Positions 49,301 through 57,151 of a DNA stretch of 64,000 nt are shown piece by piece. Under the pieces are notes generated by a model. That model was not told the DNA's origin. It made no database searches and saw only the letters and a list, made by a program, of their open reading frames with translations. The first letter of the stretch is position 1. Every line of letters begins with the position of its first letter. The translations under genes and the position numbers were made by a program. The stretch comes from Amycolatopsis thermoflava N1165 (GTDB lineage Bacteria; Actinomycetota; Actinomycetes; Mycobacteriales; Pseudonocardiaceae), in contig NZ_KI421511.1 of assembly GCF_000473265.1 (NCBI RefSeq), positions 3,447,560 to 3,511,559 on the forward strand, in the 5' to 3' direction.

Positions 49301-50728
49301 ATGCGGCGATGGGTTTCCCGGGTGGACCGGCAGGTGTTCGCGCGGGTGGCGGCGACCGATTCCGCGCTCCTGGACCGGGTGCTGCCCCGCCTCGGCCGCG
49401 CGGCCAACTACGGCGGCCTGTGGTGGGCGGTCAGCGTCACGCTCGCCGCGACCCGCAACCGCCGCGCGCGCCGCGCCGCCCTGCGCGGAATGCTGGCGCT
49501 GGGCATCGCGAGCGCGACGGCCAACGGCCTGAGCAAGCGGATCATCCGCCGCACCCGCCCGTCGACGGTCGCCATCCCGCCGGTCCGGCAGTTGCGGCGC
49601 GCGCCGTGGACGACGTCGTTCCCGTCCGGGCACTCCGCGTCCGCGGCCGCTTTCGCCGCCGGGGCCGCGCTGGAGTGGCCCGCGCTCGGCGTGCCGGTCG
49701 GGGCCCTCGCCGCCGGGGTGGCCACTTCCCGCGTGGTCACCGGCGCCCACTACCCGTCCGACGTGCTCGCCGGGATCGGTATCGGCCTGACCGCGGGCCT
49801 GGTCACGTTGTCGTGGTGGCCACGCACCCCGGCCGGCCCGTCGGACGCCGAACGGTGCCCGGCGCCCGCCCTGCCCACGGGCGAGGGCTTGGTCCTGGTG
49901 GCCAACTCGTCCGCGGGCAGCGCCGGCGCGGCGATTCTGGAGCAGGTCGCGGCGGAACTGCCGCAGGCCAAGATCGTCGAGCCTGCCGACGGCGAGGACC
50001 TGACCGAGGCGATGACCGAGGCCGCCCGGACCTGCCGGGTGCTGGGCGTCGCGGGCGGGGACGGCACGATCAACGTCGCGGCGCGGGTCGCCGCCGAGCA
50101 CGGCGTCCCGTTGCTCGTCGTCCCGGCGGGCACCCTCAACCACTTCGCGCGCGACCTCGGCGTGGAGACCCCGGACGATGCGATCACCGCGCTGCGGGCC
50201 GGTTCCGCGGTGCGGATCGACCTCGGGGTGGCGGACAGCCAGGTGTTCGTCAACACCTGCAGCACCGGTCTGTACACCGATCTGGTCCGCTACCGGGAGA
50301 AGTGGGAGAAGCGGATCGGGAAGTGGCCCGCGGTGCTGGTCGGGCTGGTGCACGTCCTGCGCCGGGCGAAGCCGCAAGAGCTGGTGGTCAACGACGAGCG
50401 GCGCCGAGTGTGGATGATCTTCGCGGGCAACGGGGCGTACCGGCCGCGCGGTTTCGCGCCCACGTACCGCCCCAGCCTGCACGACGGGCTGCTCGACATC
50501 CGCGTGGTGTACGCGGAAAGCCCGTTCGCGCGGACGCGGGTGGTGCTGGCGGTGCTGACCGGAACGCTGCGCTGGTGCACGCCATACCAGGACCGGCCCG
50601 CGGCGCCGCAACTGAAGATCAGCGCCCCTGGGGGCCGCCTGCGACTCGCGGTGGACGGCGAGCTGACCGAGGTCCCGCCCGACGTGACGCTACGCAAGAA
50701 CCGGGGCGCTCTGGTGGTCTACCGCTGA
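49301..50728 (+). CDS. PAP2 phosphatase - diacylglycerol kinase fusion
   Basis: A 475-residue bifunctional protein. Residues about 1-170 form a PAP2 lipid phosphatase with the three motifs K-x6-RP (KRIIRRTRP near 79-87), PSGH (108-111) and SRVVTGAHYPSD (143-154). From about 190 a DAGK-type lipid kinase follows, with the GVAGGDGTINVAA nucleotide loop near 249 and VVPAGTLNHFARDLG. This fusion is known in actinobacteria and could cycle lipid phosphate groups at the membrane. It is divergent from the GNAT-TetR unit. Its 3' end faces a tandem-repeat region. Confidence 0.9.
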   Translation: MRRWVSRVDRQVFARVAATDSALLDRVLPRLGRAANYGGLWWAVSVTLAATRNRRARRAALRGMLALGIASATANGLSKRIIRRTRPSTVAIPPVRQLRRAPWTTSFPSGHSASAAAFAAGAALEWPALGVPVGALAAGVATSRVVTGAHYPSDVLAGIGIGLTAGLVTLSWWPRTPAGPSDAERCPAPALPTGEGLVLVANSSAGSAGAAILEQVAAELPQAKIVEPADGEDLTEAMTEAARTCRVLGVAGGDGTINVAARVAAEHGVPLLVVPAGTLNHFARDLGVETPDDAITALRAGSAVRIDLGVADSQVFVNTCSTGLYTDLVRYREKWEKRIGKWPAVLVGLVHVLRRAKPQELVVNDERRRVWMIFAGNGAYRPRGFAPTYRPSLHDGLLDIRVVYAESPFARTRVVLAVLTGTLRWCTPYQDRPAAPQLKISAPGGRLRLAVDGELTEVPPDVTLRKNRGALVVYR

Positions 50729-51198
50729 GCGGACCGCCCCGCGTGGCCGGCCCTCCGGTTCGGCCAACTGGCTAACTGGCTCAGCCACTCGCCCGGCTTT
50801 CCCTCCGGCCAACTGGCCCAGCCACTCGCCCGGCTTTCCCACCGGCCAAACTGGCCCAGCCACTCGCCCGGCTTTCCCACCGGGCCAACCGGCCCAGCCA
50901 CCCGCCCGGCTTCCCCTCCAGCCAACCGGCTCAGCCACTCATCCGCCCCCAGCCAACTGATCCAGCTACTCGCCGGGCCCGGCTCCCTCACTGACCAACT
51001 GGCCCAGCCACTCGCCCAGACGTCCGTCACCGAGCGGCCCAACCACCCTCGACGACCTGCACTGCTCGCCCCGGCCTGGCCACCGCGCGCGGATTCCCGC
51101 CGGCCGAGTGGCTCAGCCACTGACCCACCGCAGGTCAGACGACGTGACCTGTGACCAAGCCGAACCGGCGCCGCGCCGCCGGGTTCATCGCGCCATGC
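50729..51198. repeat. 37-38 bp tandem repeat (minisatellite) in the convergent gap
   Basis: Units of the form CCAACTGGCCCAGCCACTCGCCCGGCTTTCCC recur with the CAGCCACTC core at 50782, 50819, 50857, 50894 and 50932 (period 37-38), then less regularly at 50963, 51004 and 51114. Both strands are open in long repeat-coding frames but without ribosome sites or domains. I regard it as non-coding sequence between two converging genes. Nothing else is seen in this stretch. Confidence 0.8.
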
Positions 51199-51669
51199 TC
51201 AGGCGTGTTCGGCGCGGGTCTTCAGGCGCTGGAGCGTCGCGGCGATGTTGGCGCGGTTCTTGTCCTCGCGCTGCCACACGCCGGTCACCAGTGAACTCGG
51301 CGCGCGGAACCAGCCCGGCCGCTTGTCCCACGTGCTTTCGGTCACCACGCAGCCGTCGCCGGCGGGCTCGATGTCGTACTGCCACCGGGAAACCGGGATG
51401 CCCAGCGAACGCACCTCGAAGGCGAACCGCTTCCCCGCGTCGGCGTCGGTGATCGTGCTGACGGTGCTCCATAACCGCACTCCACGGCGGTTGATCCCCC
51501 GGAACCGCGCGCCGACCCGGGCGCCGGTCACGCCGCGTAGCCATCGGAACCCGCTGTACTCCTCGGCCAGCTCGGCGAGCACGCCGGGATCGCTCACCAG
51601 GTCGTACACGCGCGCCGGTTCGGCCGCGACCTCGATCCGGCCCGTGGCACTCGGCCCCGACTGGCCCAT
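51199..51669 (-). CDS. SRPBCC (START-like) superfamily protein
   Basis: A 156-residue hydrophobic-cavity protein of the polyketide cyclase/dehydrase type: ATGRIEVAAEPARVYDLVSDP at the start, RVGARFRGINRRG and a long C-terminal helix. ATG 51669 has GAGG 5 bp upstream; a GTG six bases earlier is an alternative. Such proteins bind or process small lipophilic ligands. No partner is nearby. An inverted repeat lies just upstream. Confidence 0.8.
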   Translation of the reverse strand: MGQSGPSATGRIEVAAEPARVYDLVSDPGVLAELAEEYSGFRWLRGVTGARVGARFRGINRRGVRLWSTVSTITDADAGKRFAFEVRSLGIPVSRWQYDIEPAGDGCVVTESTWDKRPGWFRAPSSLVTGVWQREDKNRANIAATLQRLKTRAEHA

Positions 51670-51694
51670 GGACACCTCGCAACGTCGCGAACAG

Positions 51695-52354
51695 TTACAT
51701 ACCTACAGTATGTATCTCCGCGGTGCTCGTCAACAGCGCGCTCACGCGACGGGCTAGACGGGCGTCGTCGGTGGGCGTGACGGTGATGCCGTCGCCGTCA
51801 CGAGAAACCAGGTACCGGCCGCGCGACGAGTCGAACCAGGTGACCACAGTGGACGATCGCGCACCGGCGTGCACGCCGATCTGCCCGCCGCTGGAACGGC
51901 TTCCGGCCAGAGCGTCCACTGCGAACGGATCCACCGGCGCGCCGGGTGCGCCGGGCGGGAACACCGCGACGATCTCCGGAACCAGCGCGGCGGGCGGGAT
52001 CTCGGTCAGCCAGATCTCGCCACCGGCGAGCACGGCCAGCACCCCGGTCCGGCCCGCTGCCGCGGCGAGGGCGCGGACCGGGTACCCGATGTGCCCGACG
52101 GCGTCGATCGACACCTCCGGACCGGCCAGCAGGGCGAGCAGCGTTTCCAACCGGGGATCGAGCCGACGACCGGACGCCAGGCCGCGTTCCGCGCACGACC
52201 GGTACACCTCATCGGTGAGCCGGGCCCGGACGGTGAATGTGCGGCCGACGCTGGGCACCCGCAGCGGATACGGCACGGGTGGCAGGTCGAGGTCGCCCCA
52301 GAGCAGGTCGAACTCGGGTGCGGACAGGACGAAGTCGGGTCTTCGGGGGGTCAT
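51695..52354 (-). CDS. EspG-family ESX secretion-associated protein
   Basis: A 219-residue chaperone-like protein of the EspG family (EspG5-type in Pseudonocardiaceae): LSAPEFDLLWGDLDLPPVPY at the N-terminus, LGLASGRRLDPRLE-type region, VTWFDSSRGRYLV and the C-terminal LARRVSALL. EspG proteins bind PPE substrates and guide them to an ESX (type VII) secretion machine. ATG overlaps the stop of the PPE-like gene (ATGA). No ESX core genes are in the window. Confidence 0.8.
   Translation of the reverse strand: MTPRRPDFVLSAPEFDLLWGDLDLPPVPYPLRVPSVGRTFTVRARLTDEVYRSCAERGLASGRRLDPRLETLLALLAGPEVSIDAVGHIGYPVRALAAAAGRTGVLAVLAGGEIWLTEIPPAALVPEIVAVFPPGAPGAPVDPFAVDALAGSRSSGGQIGVHAGARSSTVVTWFDSSRGRYLVSRDGDGITVTPTDDARLARRVSALLTSTAEIHTVGM
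51696..51714. promoter_or_regulatory. 7-bp inverted repeat upstream of the SRPBCC gene
   Basis: TACATAC-CTACA-GTATGTA is a perfect inverted repeat 27 bp upstream of the SRPBCC start, overlapping the EspG stop. Its ATGTA halves resemble sites of PadR- or TetR-type regulators. The binding protein is not known. Confidence 0.4.
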
Positions 52355-53544
52355 GCCGGCCACGCGGCGGGGACCCGGCCGCCTGCGCCAGGCCCCGCCG
52401 CCTCGCCGAACCAGACGGCGAACGCGCCGCCACCGCTGCCCGGGCTCCCGGCGCCGCCGAAACCGGCGGCGCCGGGGCACAACGAGCCAACACCGCCGGA
52501 ACCCGGGATCGCCGGGCCGGTGGTGCGCGTGCCGGGCGGCCGGGGCGAGTTCGTCACACCCGGCCGATGGGTGGCGCCGCCCGCGGCGCCGCTGATCGCG
52601 GACGCGGGCGGAACCGGCGGATCACTCCGCCGGAAGTCATTGCCCCGCAACCCCGATGCCGCCGCGGAGGAAGCAGAAGCGGCTGGCATGGGCAGATCAC
52701 CGGGCCGGGGATCATTGCGCCGCAAGGGCGATGCCGGCCCGGCCGAAGCAGATGCGGGCGGAACCGGCGGATCAGTCCGCCGGGACTCATCCGCCAAGGC
52801 CGACGCCGCTCCGGGGGAAGCGGAGGGAGCGGGCGGAACCACTCGCCGGAAGTCACTGTCCCGCAACGCCGAAACCGCTGCCGGAGAACCGGACGCAAGC
52901 GAAGCCGGCGGATCACTCCGCCGGAGTTCGTTGTCCGGCGCCCCCGATACCACCCCGGCCGACGCGGACGAAGCCAAGAGCTCGCTCCGGCCGGAGTCCT
53001 TGTCCCGCAACCCCGATACCGCTTCGGGCGAAGCAGACACGCTCCGCCAGGATTCAGTGTCCGGCAACACCGCGACCGCCCCGGGCGAAGCGGACGGAAC
53101 CGCGGGATCACTCCGGCGGAAACCATCCGCCAAGGCCGATGCCGCTCCGGAGGAAGCAGACCCTCGCGGCACCTGGTGCCCTGCGCCGACATCCATCGGC
53201 GGCAATGGCCGGGAACCACCGGAACTCCTGGGCGCTTCGGTCTGCTGCGGGAGCGACGCACCAGCCTCCGCCGCCCCGGAAGCGAACGCGGCCATCACCG
53301 ACACCGCCTGGTCGTGCGCTCGCCACGCGTGCTCGGCGGCGGGACGTAGGTCGCCGGCGGCTTCGTAGAGAGTGGCGATCCCGCCGCGGGCGAACAGGCG
53401 CTCCAGGGTCTCGTCCAGGTCGAACGGAACCGGTTCCGGCATCGCGGCGCGGGCGGCCTCCGAGGCGGGGCCGGCGGCGTGCACCGTCTCATACAGTTCG
53501 CGATGGCTGCGCGCGGCCCAGTTCTGAGCGTCCTGCTCGCCCAC
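52351..53544 (-). CDS. PPE-like ESX substrate with degenerate internal repeats
   Basis: A 397-residue protein. The N-terminal ~110 residues resemble the Pseudonocardiaceae WXG/PPE-type domain (GEQDAQNWAARSHRELYETV, then LDETLERLFARGG). The remainder is eight or so diverged repeats of about 24 residues of the type RRSDPPVPPASAS-GAASALRDNDF, rich in Pro, Ser, Ala, Arg and Asp, then a Gly/Pro tail. GTG 53544 has AGGGAGCG 7 bp upstream; a GTG 39 bases earlier is less supported. It is followed by EspG (4-bp overlap), its presumed chaperone. Probably secreted; function unknown. Confidence 0.75.
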   Translation of the reverse strand: MGEQDAQNWAARSHRELYETVHAAGPASEAARAAMPEPVPFDLDETLERLFARGGIATLYEAAGDLRPAAEHAWRAHDQAVSVMAAFASGAAEAGASLPQQTEAPRSSGGSRPLPPMDVGAGHQVPRGSASSGAASALADGFRRSDPAVPSASPGAVAVLPDTESWRSVSASPEAVSGLRDKDSGRSELLASSASAGVVSGAPDNELRRSDPPASLASGSPAAVSALRDSDFRRVVPPAPSASPGAASALADESRRTDPPVPPASASAGPASPLRRNDPRPGDLPMPAASASSAAASGLRGNDFRRSDPPVPPASAISGAAGGATHRPGVTNSPRPPGTRTTGPAIPGSGGVGSLCPGAAGFGGAGSPGSGGGAFAVWFGEAAGPGAGGRVPAAWPA

Positions 53545-53678
53545 GTCCGCGCTCCCTGTACTGATCGTTTCTGCCGAAATCACGCTCAGTGAAACCCGAA
53601 GACGTACCGCTGCGCCAGCGACCGAACGCCGCCATGCCCTATCGGACGGTCAACCCTGCCCGGCCACACCCACCGCGT

Positions 53679-53908
53679 CACCGCCCGCGCCTGCCGACCG
53701 CGCACGTCCGCCAACCGACCTCGCCCCCACCGCAACACCAGCGCCAACTCACCCCAGCCCAGACAACAAACGCCTCCCCCGATCCGCGACTTGCCGGGAT
53801 ACCCAAATCCTCACACCGCCCACGCCTACCGACCGCGCACGCCCGCCAACCGACCTCGCCCCCACCGCAACACCAGCGCCAACTCACCCCAGCCCAGACA
53901 ACAAACGC
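53679..53908. repeat. 95-bp direct repeat at the STAND-regulator 3' end
   Basis: Copies at 53679-53773 and 53814-53908 (offset 135 bp) share about 95 % identity. The second includes the stop codon and last eight codons of the large regulator gene (53884 onward); the first lies downstream of it. 53545-53883 otherwise holds no gene. Confidence 0.85.
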
Positions 53909-56286
53909 TTCGCCAGATCCGCCGCCGCCTCAGTGCCCAGGTCCTCGCACACCGCCAGCGCCTCGCGGCGGTGTTCGGCCGCCAGTGGGCCTCGTCCGGT
54001 CGCTTCCAGCACCAGCGCCAGCTCCGCGAGCGCCTGCGCCCGCTGCCAGCGCGTCAGCACCTGCGTGAACACCTGGAGCGCCGCCTGCAGGCAGTCTTCC
54101 GCCAGGCCCAGCCGCCCGGCTTCCCGCCACGCCGCGCCCTCCTGGACGGCGCATTCGCCGCCCGGCACGGGGAAACCGCCCTCGTCGAACAGCCTCCGCG
54201 CGGTCCGGAACGCCTCGGCGCCACCCGGCCAGTCACCGGTCTCCGTCAGCGCCCTGCCGAGCAACTGGAACGTCAGCGCGCGGAAGAACCGGTACGTGAA
54301 CGGGTTCGCGTCGTCCCGGTAGCGTTCGGTGTCGGCGAGCACCTCGCGGTGCACCAGCAGCGCCTCGCCGGGACGGCCGACCGCGCACAACACCTTCCCC
54401 AGCACGTTGCGGATCGACCCCTGCCCCATCCAGAAATCCATGTCCGCCAAGCCGACTGACCGCTCGACGTGGTCCAGCGCCTCCTCCGGCCGCCCCAGCC
54501 GCAGCAACACCGAACCGAGATACCCGAGCGCCCACGTCTGCTCGCGCCGGTCGCCGATCTCGGTCGCGATCGCCAGCGCCTCCTCGTGCGCGGCGCGGCC
54601 ACCTTCGTTGTCGCCGAGGCAGTAGTACCTCGCCCAGCCGAGGAAGTTCAGCAACACCGCCTCGTCCGCGCGGCTGCCCAGCGCCCGCGCCGCGTCCACG
54701 CCGAGCGCGAACACCTCGTCCCACGGCAGCTGCTGGATCCGGCCGTCCGAGAACCAGTGCAAGGCTCTGGCCAGGTCCACCACCTGCCGGTGCTTGCCGT
54801 GCGCGAGCGCGGCCCGTTGCGCGGCGAGCCAGTTCGCCGCCTCCGCGTCGAGCCAGGCCGCGGCCTCCTCACGCGTCGCGAACCGGCTCGCCTCCAGCGA
54901 ATCCCGCAGCGCGTCCGGGTAGAACAGCCGCCCGGCCTCGATCCCGGTGTCCAGCAGGTGGTCCAGCACCGAGCACGTCGCGGCCGACGTCTCGCCGGCA
55001 TCCTCCTCGACGGCCAGCCGCTCCCGCGCGAACAGGCGGATCAGGTCGTGGAAGGTGTAGCGGCCGGGCACGCTGCCCTCCTGCAGCAGGTTCGCGTCGA
55101 CCAGCTCGTCGATGTGGGCCCGCACGTCCGGGGTCGCCATGCCGGTGGCGACGGTCGCCAGGTCGGCGCCGAAATCCGGGCCCGGGATCACCGCCAGGCG
55201 GCGGAACACCAGCCGCGCCGCCGGGGACAACCGGCGGTGCGACATCTCGAACGCCGACCGCACCCGCAGGTCCCCCGCCGACAACGCGGCCAGCCGCGTG
55301 CTCTCGTCACGCAACTGGTCGACCAGGTAGGCGATCGTCCAGTGCGGCCTGGTCGCCAGCCGGTTCCCCGCGATCCGCACGGCGAGCGGCAGGTTCCCGC
55401 ACAGCTCGGCCAGCTCCCCCGCCGCGGCCGGCTCGGCACGCACCCGGTCCGGCCCCGCGATCGCCGCGACCAGCGCGGAGGCGTCCGCGGTCTCCAACGG
55501 CCGCAGCCACAGCCAGCGCGCCGACTCCAGCCCGGCCAGCGCGCGGCGGCAGGTGATGAGTGTGAGGCATCCGGTCGCGGCCGCCAGCAGCGGGCGGACC
55601 TGGGCCTCGTCGGCCGCGTTGTCCAGCAGCACCAGGACCCGGCGGCCGGCCAGCAGCGACCGGAACAACGCCGACTGCTCGGCGACCGCGGCCGGGATCT
55701 CCGCCGCAGGCACGTTCAGACCACGCAACAGGACGTCCAGTGCGGCGCGCGGGGTGACCGGCTGGTCGTCCATGCCGCGCAGGTCGACCGACAGGAAACC
55801 GTCCGGGAACTCGGCCGCCAGGAGGTGCGCGGCCGTGCGGGCCAGCGCCGTCTTGCCGACGCCCGGGTGCCCGACGAGCGACACGACCACGCCGCTCGGG
55901 ATGGTGAGCGCGTCGGCCGCCGCTCGGCGCAACGTGTCCAGCTCGTGGCCGCGGCCCACCAGGTCCGGCACCGCGGCCGGCGGCGGCCCCGCGAACGGCA
56001 CGACTGGTCTGGACCTGCGGCGACGGCCGTCGCGGGCCGCGGCCAGGAAGTCTTCGCGGTTGCCGCCGGTCAGCCCGAGCGCGTCGGCGAGGGCTTCGGT
56101 GGAGCGGCGCTGCGCGGCGCGGGCGCGGCCGCGCTCCAGGTCGGACAGGGCCCGCACGCTGACCCCGGAGGCCTGCGCGAGGTCGGCCTGCGTGAGCCGG
56201 GCCGAGCGGCGATGGCGTAGCAGCAGTTCACCGAAGGTCGGATCCTCCCCCGGTGACCCTATGTCCACTGTCTCGCTCACCGCCAC
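53884..56286 (-). CDS. XRE-NB-ARC-TPR regulator (STAND ATPase)
   Basis: An 800-residue multidomain regulator. Residues 15-80 are an XRE-type helix-turn-helix (RLTQADLAQASGVSVRALSD). A NB-ARC ATPase follows, with P-loop GHPGVGKTA (139-147), VLVLLDNAAD as Walker B, and GNLPLAVRI as GLPL-type motif. From about 500 come TPR repeats (ALGYLGSVLLRLGRPEEAL and others). STAND proteins of this layout sense a ligand through the repeats and control secondary metabolism or antibiotic clusters. GTG start. Divergent from the LuxR gene across about 85 bp. Confidence 0.85.
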   Translation of the reverse strand: MAVSETVDIGSPGEDPTFGELLLRHRRSARLTQADLAQASGVSVRALSDLERGRARAAQRRSTEALADALGLTGGNREDFLAAARDGRRRRSRPVVPFAGPPPAAVPDLVGRGHELDTLRRAAADALTIPSGVVVSLVGHPGVGKTALARTAAHLLAAEFPDGFLSVDLRGMDDQPVTPRAALDVLLRGLNVPAAEIPAAVAEQSALFRSLLAGRRVLVLLDNAADEAQVRPLLAAATGCLTLITCRRALAGLESARWLWLRPLETADASALVAAIAGPDRVRAEPAAAGELAELCGNLPLAVRIAGNRLATRPHWTIAYLVDQLRDESTRLAALSAGDLRVRSAFEMSHRRLSPAARLVFRRLAVIPGPDFGADLATVATGMATPDVRAHIDELVDANLLQEGSVPGRYTFHDLIRLFARERLAVEEDAGETSAATCSVLDHLLDTGIEAGRLFYPDALRDSLEASRFATREEAAAWLDAEAANWLAAQRAALAHGKHRQVVDLARALHWFSDGRIQQLPWDEVFALGVDAARALGSRADEAVLLNFLGWARYYCLGDNEGGRAAHEEALAIATEIGDRREQTWALGYLGSVLLRLGRPEEALDHVERSVGLADMDFWMGQGSIRNVLGKVLCAVGRPGEALLVHREVLADTERYRDDANPFTYRFFRALTFQLLGRALTETGDWPGGAEAFRTARRLFDEGGFPVPGGECAVQEGAAWREAGRLGLAEDCLQAALQVFTQVLTRWQRAQALAELALVLEATGRGPLAAEHRREALAVCEDLGTEAAADLAKRLLSGLG

Positions 56287-56371
56287 CCATTAAACCGGCA
56301 GAACTGCGGGCGCCGAAACCTGCCGGTGCTTCCGCCTGGTTCCGCCTGTATCGGTACGGTTAGGTGGCCCT

Positions 56372-57061
56372 ATGCCGTACAGCACCGCTATGCGGGATGT
56401 CCCCGGCGGCAGGCCCGCCGCCCGCCTGCACGCCGTCCCGGCGGCCGACCGCGCGGTGGTCCGCGTCGCGGTACTGGCCGACGACGTGTTCCTGCGCGCC
56501 GGCCTGCTCAGCGAGATCCAGGGCAAACCCGGCATCCATGTGGTCAACGGGACGCCCGCGTCGGCGGACGTCGTGGTCGCGATGACGGAGTCGGTGGCCG
56601 GCCTGCCCGAACTGGTGGCCGACGCCCCGACGAACGCGCGGCTGGTGCTGATCACCGACGCGCCCCGCCCGGCGGAACTGTGGACCGCGATCGAGAACGG
56701 CCTGGTGGTGTTGCTCCCGCGCGCGGAGGTCACGACCGCCCGGCTGTTGCGCGCGATCGCCGACGCGCACCAGGGCCACGGCCACCTGCCTGCCGAGCAG
56801 CTGGGCCAGGTGCTGCACGGGCTGGCCCGCCTGCAGCGCGAGGTGCTGGCGCCGCGCGAGCTGATGCTGAACGGGTTGTCCCGCCGCGAGACCGAGGTGC
56901 TGCGCCGCCTCGCCGACGGCCAGGACACGGCCGAGATCGCCGCGGAAATGTCCTATTCGGAGCGCACGGTCAAGAACATCCTGCACAGCCTCACCAGCAG
57001 GCTGGGGCTGCGCAACCGCACGCACGCCGTGTCCTACGCGCTGCGGAACGGGCTCATCTGA
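56372..57061 (+). CDS. LuxR-family regulator with degenerate receiver
   Basis: A 229-residue NarL-type regulator. The N-terminal receiver-like domain (29-140) has the acid pair Asp37-Asp38 but the expected phospho-acceptor position reads ADVVVAM, with Ala instead of Asp near residue 70, so it is probably not phosphorylated. Residues 169-229 are the LuxR helix-turn-helix (LSRRETEVLRRLADGQDTAE, YSERTVKNILHSL). It lies between two STAND regulators and ends at a bidirectional hairpin. It may act with them, in a phosphorylation-independent way. Confidence 0.82.
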   Translation: MPYSTAMRDVPGGRPAARLHAVPAADRAVVRVAVLADDVFLRAGLLSEIQGKPGIHVVNGTPASADVVVAMTESVAGLPELVADAPTNARLVLITDAPRPAELWTAIENGLVVLLPRAEVTTARLLRAIADAHQGHGHLPAEQLGQVLHGLARLQREVLAPRELMLNGLSRRETEVLRRLADGQDTAEIAAEMSYSERTVKNILHSLTSRLGLRNRTHAVSYALRNGLI

Positions 57062-57071
57062 GCGGTGGGTG

Positions 57072-57111
57072 GCGGACACGCCGAGGCGAGGCGGCGCCTC
57101 GGCGTGTCCGC
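57072..57111. terminator. Bidirectional 17-bp hairpin between converging regulators
   Basis: GCGGACACGCCGAGGCG (57072-57088) pairs perfectly with 57095-57111 across a 6-base loop. It lies in the 90-bp gap where the LuxR gene (plus) and the SARP regulator (minus) converge. A second, shorter hairpin CCCGGGCC/GGCCCGGG follows near 57116-57141. No T-tract. Confidence 0.75.
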
Positions 57112-57151
57112 TGGTCCCGGGCCAGGCGATGGCCGGCCCGGGAGTTCGGGG

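Noticed and set aside
50719-51120. 133-codon minus-strand frame over the minisatellite
   Set aside because: Its repeat peptide (GEWLGQ, ASGWASWP) follows from the DNA repeat; no start signal, no conserved domain.
53589-54068. Pro/Gln-rich plus-strand frame at the PPE-regulator gap
   Set aside because: It lies across a 95-bp direct repeat and the antisense of the regulator; no ribosome site.
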